Below are positions 1-4,281 of a stretch of 5,226 nt of DNA, piece by piece (the stretch's first letter is position 1; each line of letters opens with the position of its first letter). Source of the DNA: an uncultured bacterium (GTDB lineage Bacteria; Bacillota_I; Bacilli_A; RF39; UBA660). A program made the translations under genes and the position numbers. The stretch is taken from the NCBI GenBank assembly GCA_949285775.1, contig CASEAD010000131.1, positions 1 to 5,226 on the forward strand, in the 5' to 3' direction. Below the pieces are notes generated by a model. It saw only the letters and a list, made by a program, of their open reading frames with translations, ran no database searches and was not told where the DNA came from.

Positions 1-1
1 T

Positions 2-109
2 ATAAGAAGTATAGATTATGAAATTAGAAATTTAAAATTTGTTGAAAAACTAAGTGACAACGATTTTGTAAGTATAATTACATTATTAAATGCTTGTATT
101 GAGAAATAA
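2..109 (+). CDS. 3' end of an unidentified gene (partial)
   Basis: An open frame enters from the left edge and ends at a TAA at 107-109, giving the last 35 residues of a protein. The tail begins IRSIDYEIRN and ends LLNACIEK. It is mixed charged and hydrophobic, as expected of a C-terminal helical segment. I do not recognise the family, and the visible part has no motif. The frame has no internal stop and its composition matches the neighbouring genes, which is the only support for it being coding. Its end overlaps the possible ATG (90) of the next small frame by 20 nt in a different phase, so the two could be translationally coupled. Confidence 0.5.
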   Translation: MRSIDYEIRNLKFVEKLSDNDFVSIITLLNACIEK

Positions 110-260
110 ATCTATCAAAAAAGGGCAAAGACATGTGTGTCCAATAAATACTAGAATAATTAATAATCATATTTATAGGCATACTTATACTCCACATTAT
201 ACTTGTTGTGAAGAGAATAGAGTATGTCAACAACAATGCGGATCTTGTTGTGGGTTTTAA
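90..260 (+). CDS. Small Cys/His-rich protein, CotD-like spore coat candidate
   Basis: A frame of up to 56 codons runs from ATG 90 to TAA 258-260. Its C-terminal two thirds contain seven cysteines and several histidines, including RHVCPINTRI, YRHTYTPHYTCC and CQQQCGSCCGF. Such a biased composition is unlikely to arise by chance in AT-rich intergenic DNA. The P-x-x-T-x-I...H...TPHYT pattern recalls the small CotD-type inner spore coat proteins of Bacillota, which are rich in His, Pro and Thr and often carry Cys pairs; this link is by eye only. A metal-binding or cysteine-rich secreted peptide is an alternative. No signal peptide or membrane helix is visible. The start is uncertain. ATG 90 lacks a Shine-Dalgarno site and overlaps the upstream gene, whereas GTG 135 lies 9 nt after AAAGGG (120-125) and would give a 41-residue protein. 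A strong terminator follows directly, consistent with a real transcribed gene. Confidence 0.5.
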   Translation: MLVLRNKSIKKGQRHVCPINTRIINNHIYRHTYTPHYTCCEENRVCQQQCGSCCGF

Positions 261-270
261 TTAACATATG

Positions 271-300
271 AAATAGGGGTTAATAAATCTCTATTTTTTT
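271..300 (+). terminator. Rho-independent terminator after the Cys-rich gene
   Basis: Bases 271-281 pair with 286-296 as an 11-bp stem around a 4-nt AATA loop, with two G-T pairs and a G-rich middle (AGGGG against TCTCT). The stem runs straight into a T run that continues to 300. It lies 10 nt after the stop of the small Cys-rich frame and just before the promoter at 302, separating two transcription units. It is the only convincing intrinsic terminator I found in the window. Confidence 0.8.
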
Positions 301-301
301 A

Positions 302-330
302 ATGACATATTTGTAATAATTTGTTAAAAT
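302..330 (+). promoter_or_regulatory. Sigma-A-type promoter for the NERD gene
   Basis: A -35 box ATGACA (302-307) and a -10 box TAAAAT (325-330) each match consensus at five of six positions and are separated by exactly 17 nt. The -10 is extended by TGT (322-324). Transcription would start near 337, downstream of the ATG at 335, which supports the later start codon at 353. It directly follows the terminator at 271-300. Confidence 0.7.
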
Positions 331-342
331 ATATATGGAAGT

Positions 343-347
343 AGGGG
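343..347 (+). promoter_or_regulatory. Ribosome binding site fixing the NERD start at 353
   Basis: AGGGG at 343-347 lies 5 nt before ATG 353. The earlier in-frame ATG at 335 has no purine-rich site ahead of it and lies at or before the predicted transcription start. Confidence 0.75.
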
Positions 348-352
348 CGGTT

Positions 353-1126
353 ATGTCTTTTATTATTAATTATTTTAAAGATAATGTGTTTTTATTTTAT
401 TTAATTATTTTAATAATATTAAACATTCTCTTAAAAATCTATTACCCAAAGCTTAGAGGTTATATGGGGGAGTTTTGGGTAAAGAAAAGGTTAGAAAAAC
501 TTCCAAAAGGAAAGTATATAACATTAAATGATATTATGATAGAAGATGAGAATGGTACACATCAGATTGATCATATTGTTATATCTAATTATGGAATATT
601 TGTTATTGAAATGAAAAATTATTATGGATTAATAAGGGGGAGGGAATATGATGATAAGTGGTGTCAATATTTAGGAAGAAAGAGAAGTTATTTTATTAAT
701 CCTATTCATCAAAACTATGGGCATATTAAAGCTTTAGCAAATTTACTTAGTTTTGATGAGAATTATTTTATATCTATTATTTGTTTTTCAAATCAAGCAA
801 AGGTTAATGTATATTGTAATAATACGATAGTAACACAAGTGAAGTTTTTAAATAAAGGGATATTAAAATATAATGATATAGTATTTAATTTTAATATAGA
901 GGAAATAGCAAATAAGATATTATTAAATAATATTGTTGATAAAAAAATACGCAAACAACACATTAAAAATATTCATAGTAAAGTTAAAAATGATAAAAAA
1001 ATGGTTGATAATATGATATGTCCTAAGTGTGGCAATAAATTAATCAAGAAGAAGGGAAGATATGGCACTTTTATAGGGTGTTCAAATTTTCCTGAGTGTA
1101 GATATATAGTTAATAATAAGGGGTAG
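353..1126 (+). CDS. Membrane-anchored NERD nuclease-domain protein with C-terminal zinc ribbon
   Basis: This 257-residue protein has three parts. Residues 11-29 form one hydrophobic helix, probably an N-terminal membrane anchor. Residues 35-180 match the NERD (nuclease-related) domain: a Gly-Glu (G39-E40) near the start, QIDH (71-74), GIFVIEMKN (81-89) and NPIHQN (116-121). The acidic and lysine residues E40, D73, E86 and K88 correspond to the restriction-endonuclease-like fold's catalytic set. After a Lys-rich linker (about 197-218), a topoisomerase-type C4 zinc ribbon ends the protein, with C223, C226, C243 and C249 and the typical GTFIGCSNFPEC segment. Proteins of this build are widespread in Bacillota. 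A role in nucleic-acid cleavage or DNA processing at the membrane is inferred; the substrate is unknown. I chose the start at 353 because it has the ribosome site and the 335 ATG sits at the predicted transcript start. The stop lies 8 nt before the kinase gene, so the two are probably co-transcribed. Confidence 0.85.
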   Translation: MSFIINYFKDNVFLFYLIILIILNILLKIYYPKLRGYMGEFWVKKRLEKLPKGKYITLNDIMIEDENGTHQIDHIVISNYGIFVIEMKNYYGLIRGREYDDKWCQYLGRKRSYFINPIHQNYGHIKALANLLSFDENYFISIICFSNQAKVNVYCNNTIVTQVKFLNKGILKYNDIVFNFNIEEIANKILLNNIVDKKIRKQHIKNIHSKVKNDKKMVDNMICPKCGNKLIKKKGRYGTFIGCSNFPECRYIVNNKG

Positions 1127-1134
1127 TTTTAAAT

Positions 1135-1614
1135 ATGAAAATATATATAATTGGGCCTACTGGTGCAGGAAAGACGACTTTGTCTAAGAAGATGTCTGTT
1201 AAATATAATATTAAAGCATATGAATTAGATTGTTTAGTATATGATGATAAAAATAATCATACTAAAAGAAACAATGAAGAAATTAATAAATTACTTGATA
1301 ATATATTAGTAGAAGATTCGTGGATAATAGAAGATGTGGGTAGAAATAAATTTAGTAAATGTTTAGAATATTGTGATGTAATTTATTATTTAAATATTCC
1401 TAAATATATTGTTTATATGAGAGTTATAAAAAGATGGGTTAAGCAACGATTTGGTAGGGAAGCATATAATTATCCACCAACTTTACACCAATTTTTAGAT
1501 TCGATTGCAGTGGTAAAATTATATTATAAACATGAAAAAGATAAATTAGAACGAATAAATAAATATAATAATAAAGTAAAGTATTTAAGTAATAAAGATT
1601 TAAATAAAATATAG
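1135..1614 (+). CDS. FlaR/adenylate-kinase-like P-loop kinase (topology modulation protein family)
   Basis: This 159-residue protein begins at once with a Walker A loop, GPTGAGKTT (7-15). YELDCLVYD (29-37) follows, at the position where these small kinases carry the substrate-binding Leu-Asp segment. SWIIEDVGR (62-70) corresponds to the W-I-I-E-G segment of the FlaR/topology modulation group, and DVIYYLNIP (81-89) is the Walker-B-like strand. An Arg/Lys-rich stretch (96-108, RVIKRWVKQRFGR) fits the arginine lid. Length and order match this family of cytosolic adenylate-kinase-like NTPases. Many are annotated as DNA topology modulation proteins, but their true phosphate acceptor is poorly defined, so I infer only ATP-dependent small-molecule kinase activity. 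AAGGGG (1118-1123), inside the last codons of the NERD gene, lies 11 nt upstream of the ATG and suggests coupling. A NUDIX gene follows closely. Confidence 0.8.
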   Translation: MKIYIIGPTGAGKTTLSKKMSVKYNIKAYELDCLVYDDKNNHTKRNNEEINKLLDNILVEDSWIIEDVGRNKFSKCLEYCDVIYYLNIPKYIVYMRVIKRWVKQRFGREAYNYPPTLHQFLDSIAVVKLYYKHEKDKLERINKYNNKVKYLSNKDLNKI

Positions 1615-1651
1615 GGTAGTAAAGAGGGCTAAAATAATTATAGAGAATAGT

Positions 1652-1656
1652 AAGGG
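1652..1656 (+). promoter_or_regulatory. Possible ribosome binding site for the TTG start at 1664
   Basis: AAGGG, within AAGGGTGAG, lies 7 nt before TTG 1664 and resembles the AAGGGTGAT that precedes the start at 2123. It would allow initiation at TTG 1664, but the codons it occupies also read as conserved NUDIX sequence (the Lys-Gly-Glu of NSKGEILLCF), so it may be coincidental. Confidence 0.35.
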
Positions 1657-1663
1657 TGAGATA

Positions 1664-2068
1664 TTGTTATGTTTTTCTAATGGGCATTATTTTCTTTTAG
1701 GGGGACATAAGGATAGTAATGAGACGGATGTAGAGTGTTTAAAGAGAGAGATATTAGAAGAAACTGGTACTAGTATGGAATTAAATAATTTAAAGTTGTT
1801 AATGAGGATTAAGTATTTTAATAGGGATTATCCAGATAAGGGGGTTAATACTTATTCAATCGCTACTTATTATTATATTAAATATGGTTTAGAAATAAAT
1901 AAAGAACAGCAAAATTTGACTAAAGAAGAGATTGATGGTGGCTTTGAACTTAGATATATAGATAAATTTAAAGTTATAGAGGAATTAAATAATTCTCTTA
2001 CTAGTGCTACTAGAAAAGGTGTGGTTATGGATACTATAAAAGTAATTGAAGAATATTTAAAAAATTAA
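1664..2068 (+). CDS. NUDIX hydrolase, true N-terminus upstream of the TTG start
   Basis: From TTG 1664 the protein has 134 residues. It carries a complete Nudix box: G14, E20, then REILEETG (28-35), with E32 and E33 as the magnesium-binding glutamates. The last box position is Thr (36) where a hydrophobic residue is usual. NUDIX enzymes hydrolyse a nucleoside diphosphate linked to another moiety; the substrate here cannot be read. The same frame stays open upstream back to a TAA at 1601-1603 and there encodes VVKRAKIIIENSKGEILLCF. This matches the first beta strands of NUDIX proteins, which normally begin only a few residues before the Arg/Lys-Ala/Thr-Lys. No ATG, GTG or TTG exists in that stretch. 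Initiation may use a rare codon: GTA 1616/1619, or ATA 1634 or ATT 1637 after GAGGG 1624-1628. Alternatively the original start is mutated or misread and TTG 1664 gives a shortened protein. It lies 49 nt after the kinase stop, probably on the same transcript. Confidence 0.8.
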   Translation: MLCFSNGHYFLLGGHKDSNETDVECLKREILEETGTSMELNNLKLLMRIKYFNRDYPDKGVNTYSIATYYYIKYGLEINKEQQNLTKEEIDGGFELRYIDKFKVIEELNNSLTSATRKGVVMDTIKVIEEYLKN

Positions 2069-2087
2069 AGACTTTTAGTGATATTAC

Positions 2088-2096
2088 TGATATAAT
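2088..2096 (+). promoter_or_regulatory. Extended -10 promoter upstream of the small membrane protein
   Basis: A perfect TATAAT (2091-2096) is preceded by TGA (2088-2090), giving an extended -10. The -35 position at 17-nt spacing (2068-2073, AAGACT) keeps only the central GAC, so this would be an extended -10-dependent promoter. Transcription would start near 2103, about 20 nt before ATG 2123. A 12-bp near-palindrome, AGTGATATTACT (2077-2088), overlaps its spacer. Confidence 0.6.
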
Positions 2097-2106
2097 TAAT
2101 ATAGAT

Positions 2107-2114
2107 AGGAAGGG
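2107..2114 (+). promoter_or_regulatory. Ribosome binding site fixing the start at 2123
   Basis: AGGAAGGG at 2107-2114 lies 8 nt before ATG 2123. The in-frame GTG at 2114 begins inside this site, so it cannot be the start served by it. Confidence 0.75.
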
Positions 2115-2122
2115 TGATTATA

Positions 2123-2476
2123 ATGTTTAAAAAAATAATGGGTATTTTTAGTGATGGGGAAGAGGAGTATACTAGTTGGTATGATTTATCTAAAAATGAG
2201 GCTTATAGGTTAGAGAGAGAATTTATAAGTAAAGATATGGGGAAGAATGCTAATGACGCTATGCATATATGTGTTATTATAGGTATTGTTACTTTTGTTA
2301 TATGTTCATTAATATTAGAATTTTTAATGATTAGTGGTAATATTAATTGTTATAATTTTACTATAATGTTAGTATTAATTTTGTTAGGTGGTATTATTGT
2401 AGTAAGTGCTACTTTTGAATATCATGTTAAGTTTAATTCTTGGTTAAAGGTAAAGCATAAGATTATAAAGAAATAA
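2123..2476 (+). CDS. Small two-helix membrane protein of unknown function
   Basis: This 117-residue protein is not one I recognise. The N-terminal 48 residues are soluble and charged, with an acidic patch at 11-15 (DGEEE) and an amphipathic Lys/Glu/Arg stretch at 24-38. Two membrane helices follow, about 49-70 and 79-98, separated by a short loop (SGNINCYN). The C-terminal tail (103-117) is strongly basic and ends KHKIIKK. By the positive-inside rule both ends would be cytoplasmic, with the short loop outside. I see no catalytic motif. It has its own extended -10 promoter and a strong ribosome site, and the next gene also has its own promoter, so it may be transcribed alone. The start at 2123 is preferred over GTG 2114, which overlaps the ribosome site. 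Confidence 0.7.
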   Translation: MFKKIMGIFSDGEEEYTSWYDLSKNEAYRLEREFISKDMGKNANDAMHICVIIGIVTFVICSLILEFLMISGNINCYNFTIMLVLILLGGIIVVSATFEYHVKFNSWLKVKHKIIKK

Positions 2477-2479
2477 TAG

Positions 2480-2508
2480 TTGACAAACTGTTAATTTTAT
2501 GGTAAGAT
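2480..2508 (+). promoter_or_regulatory. Near-consensus promoter for the phosphoesterase gene
   Basis: A perfect -35 TTGACA (2480-2485) is followed by a 17-nt spacer and TAAGAT (2503-2508), with TGG (2500-2502) as an extended -10. It begins 3 nt after the stop of the preceding gene. Transcription would start near 2515, downstream of the ATG at 2499, which therefore cannot be the start for this transcript. Confidence 0.8.
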
Positions 2509-2518
2509 ATTCGTCGTT

Positions 2519-2525
2519 AGGGGGA
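2519..2525 (+). promoter_or_regulatory. Ribosome binding site fixing the phosphoesterase start at 2532
   Basis: AGGGGGA (2519-2525) lies 6 nt before ATG 2532. The ATG at 2499 lacks such a site and overlaps the promoter spacer. Confidence 0.8.
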
Positions 2526-2531
2526 ATAATT

Positions 2532-3380
2532 ATGAAAAGAGATTATGTTGTTTATAGTGATAAGTTAAATAAGGATATAAGATGTGTTGTTTTAAGTGAT
2601 ATACATTATATTCCAGGTATGAAGTTAGATTTTTTATATAATCAGTTAGAAAAAATAAAAAGTGATGTTCCAGATTATGTTATTATATTGGGAGATCTTA
2701 TTAATGATGGGCTATATGATGTAGAAGAGTTAAAGGAATTAAGAAAGTGGTTGTATGATTTATCTAAAGTTGGTTGTAAGGTTATTAGTATTTTAGGAAA
2801 TCACGAACAATTAACTCAGAAGTATAGTGATGATTGGGAAGAATGTTACAATCCAGATTATGTTAATATGTTAAAAAATTATGATAACTTTACTTTGTTA
2901 GAGAATGCTACATTAGAAACTGGTGATATAATGTTTGGTGGTACGCGTTTTTCTGGTGATTATTATGATAAACGTAAGGAACCAATTTCAGAGTATAAAA
3001 AAGGAATGAAGAATGCTGTTTTTAGTCCTGATAAGCTTAATATTTTGTTGGATCATAGTCCAGTTAGAAGCTTTGATAGTAAGGTTATTGGTGATATAAA
3101 ATCTTTAAATGATGTGGATTTGGTGCTTTCTGGTCATATACATAATGGTTGTATTCCTAACTATGTAAGTGGTTGGTTCCCTGGTAATTTTGGTTTAATA
3201 GATCCATATATGCAGTTGTTTCCTAAAAATGCAAGGGGTATGAAACAAATTACTGATAATACTGTTGGTATAGCGTTTGCGCCTGTTACTACTTTTACGG
3301 GTTATCAAGGTTTATTTCAAAAATTAAATTTCATGTATCCACCAGTAACACAACAAGTATTAGTTAAAAAAAATAAATAA
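2532..3380 (+). CDS. Calcineurin-like metallophosphoesterase
   Basis: This 282-residue protein contains every metal-binding block of the calcineurin-like phosphoesterase fold in order: D23-x-H25 (LSDIHY), G54-D55 (ILGDLIND), G89-N90-H91-E92 (LGNHE), H175 (LLDHSP) and G201-H202-x-H204 (SGHIHNG). These hold two divalent metals and hydrolyse phosphoester bonds. The block order resembles the YkuE/YaeI-type group of lipid or envelope phosphoesterases, but unlike those I see no Tat or Sec signal or membrane helix, so a cytosolic or loosely attached enzyme is more likely; the substrate is unknown. The C-terminal third after the GHIH block is longer than the minimal domain and rich in Gly, Pro and aromatics. 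The start at 2532 is set by promoter and ribosome site. The ZIP transporter gene begins 52 nt downstream with no clear terminator or promoter between, so both may share a transcript. Confidence 0.88.
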   Translation: MKRDYVVYSDKLNKDIRCVVLSDIHYIPGMKLDFLYNQLEKIKSDVPDYVIILGDLINDGLYDVEELKELRKWLYDLSKVGCKVISILGNHEQLTQKYSDDWEECYNPDYVNMLKNYDNFTLLENATLETGDIMFGGTRFSGDYYDKRKEPISEYKKGMKNAVFSPDKLNILLDHSPVRSFDSKVIGDIKSLNDVDLVLSGHIHNGCIPNYVSGWFPGNFGLIDPYMQLFPKNARGMKQITDNTVGIAFAPVTTFTGYQGLFQKLNFMYPPVTQQVLVKKNK

Positions 3381-3432
3381 ATTGTTATAAATAAAGTCAT
3401 ACTTATTTCATATATTTAAGTGGTGATAATAT

Positions 3433-4191
3433 ATGGATAATGTTAGTATGGCTTTTTTACTTACGACTATGGCAGGTTTTTCTACTTTGATTGGGACTAT
3501 TCCTATATTTATTAAGTTTAAGAATGTAGATAAAATAATAAGTGGGGCTTTAGCTTTTGCAGCGGGTGTTATGATATGTGTTTCTATTACAGATTTAATA
3601 CCGGAGTCTATTAATATGTTAAATGATGGTTTTAATGGTTTTTTTACTGTATTATTATCTTTTATATTTATTTTAGTGGGTATATTTATATCTAATTTTA
3701 TTTCTAAGATGTTACCAGATGTTGATTATAAAGAATTATCTAATAAAAAATTATATAAAGTTGGTATTATATCTATGCTTGCTATAATACTTCATAATAT
3801 ACCAGAAGGTATAGCGACTTTTATAACTACAACTAAATCTACTTCTTTAGGATTGTCTTTAACTATCGCTATTGCTTTACATAATATTCCGGAAGGTATA
3901 TCTATTTCTATTCCTATATATTATTCTACTCAAAGTAAATTGAAAGCAATATTTTATACTTTTATATCTGCTTTATCTGAACCATTAGGAGCAATACTTA
4001 CTTATTTTTTCCTTTTTAAATATATAAATAATACTATATTGGGTTTAATATTTTCTCTTATTGCAGGGTTAATGATTCATATATCTATAGTGGAATTAAT
4101 ACCGGAGTCTATTAATCATAAGTATAATAAAACAAGTATGATATTTTTTGTTATTGGGATTATTTTTATGTTGATTAAGTTTTTATTCTAA
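3433..4191 (+). CDS. zupT: ZIP-family divalent metal transporter (ZupT-like)
   Basis: This 252-residue, very hydrophobic protein has about eight membrane helices, matching the length of bacterial ZupT proteins. The ZIP signature lies in two central helices: HNIPEGIATF (121-130) and ALHNIPEGIS (149-158). H121, N122, E125, H150, N151 and E154 are placed to form the metal centre of the transport path. Other family blocks are SITDLIPES (51-59), SEPLGA (182-187) and SIVELIPES (218-226). Such proteins import zinc and often iron, manganese or other divalent cations across the cytoplasmic membrane. The cytoplasmic loop before the HNIPEG helices (about 92-108) is short and lacks the His cluster found in many ZIPs. 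GGTGAT (3422-3427), matching the 3' part of the anti-Shine-Dalgarno pairing region, lies 5 nt before the ATG. I see no metal-regulator operator upstream. It is probably transcribed with the phosphoesterase gene. Confidence 0.92.
   Translation: MDNVSMAFLLTTMAGFSTLIGTIPIFIKFKNVDKIISGALAFAAGVMICVSITDLIPESINMLNDGFNGFFTVLLSFIFILVGIFISNFISKMLPDVDYKELSNKKLYKVGIISMLAIILHNIPEGIATFITTTKSTSLGLSLTIAIALHNIPEGISISIPIYYSTQSKLKAIFYTFISALSEPLGAILTYFFLFKYINNTILGLIFSLIAGLMIHISIVELIPESINHKYNKTSMIFFVIGIIFMLIKFLF
3595..3615 (+). repeat. Copy 1 of a 21-bp exact repeat inside the ZIP gene
   Basis: This stretch, TTAATA followed by CCGGAGTCTATTAAT, is identical base for base and codon phase to 4096-4116. Both copies encode LIPESIN, in the second and the seventh helix regions of the transporter. 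ZIP proteins have internal pseudo-symmetry that relates these helices, so this is most likely conserved motif plus shared codon choice rather than a mobile repeat. Confidence 0.7.
4096..4116 (+). repeat. Copy 2 of the 21-bp exact repeat inside the ZIP gene
   Basis: Identical to 3595-3615 and in the same codon phase. Here it encodes the LIPESIN that follows Ser-Ile-Val-Glu near the C-terminus. Confidence 0.7.
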
Positions 4192-4222
4192 GATTATTTT
4201 TCTATTTTTCATTTTAAATTTA

Positions 4223-4251
4223 TTGATAATATATATTTATTGTGTTATTAT
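4223..4251 (+). promoter_or_regulatory. Promoter for the carboxypeptidase gene
   Basis: A -35 box TTGATA (4223-4228) is separated by 17 nt from TATTAT (4246-4251); both match consensus at five of six positions. TGT (4243-4245) extends the -10. Transcription would begin near 4258, leaving a leader of about 24 nt before GTG 4282. The intergenic stretch from 4192 is T-rich but holds no clear hairpin terminator. Confidence 0.7.
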
Positions 4252-4281
4252 TTAATAGTAATGTAGTTGGGGTTGATATAA

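Noticed and set aside
133..147. Tiny ATG frame at 133 in the small Cys-rich gene
   Set aside because: It stops after four codons and is a shadow of the longer Cys/His-rich frame.
335..352. ATG 335 as start of the NERD protein
   Set aside because: It has no ribosome site and lies at or before the predicted transcript start from the 302-330 promoter; ATG 353 has AGGGG 5 nt upstream.
1596..1625. Kinase-NUDIX fusion by a +1 frameshift across the kinase stop
   Set aside because: The NUDIX frame is open from 1604 and overlaps the kinase end, but there is no convincing slippery site or downstream structure, and both proteins look complete as separate units apart from the missing start.
2114..2122. 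GTG 2114 as start of the small membrane protein
   Set aside because: It overlaps the last G of the AGGAAGGG ribosome site that serves ATG 2123.
2499..2531. ATG 2499 as start of the phosphoesterase
   Set aside because: It lies within the spacer of the 2480-2508 promoter, upstream of the expected transcript start, and has no ribosome site; the added residues match no phosphoesterase feature.
3381..3432. A separate promoter for the ZIP transporter (TATATT 3411-3416, TTGTTA 3382-3387)
   Set aside because: The two boxes are 23 nt apart, and no acceptable -35 exists at 16-18 nt from the -10 candidate.
4192..4222. Terminator after the ZIP transporter
   Set aside because: The stretch is T-rich but has no G/C-containing hairpin; a T run alone is not enough in DNA this AT-rich.
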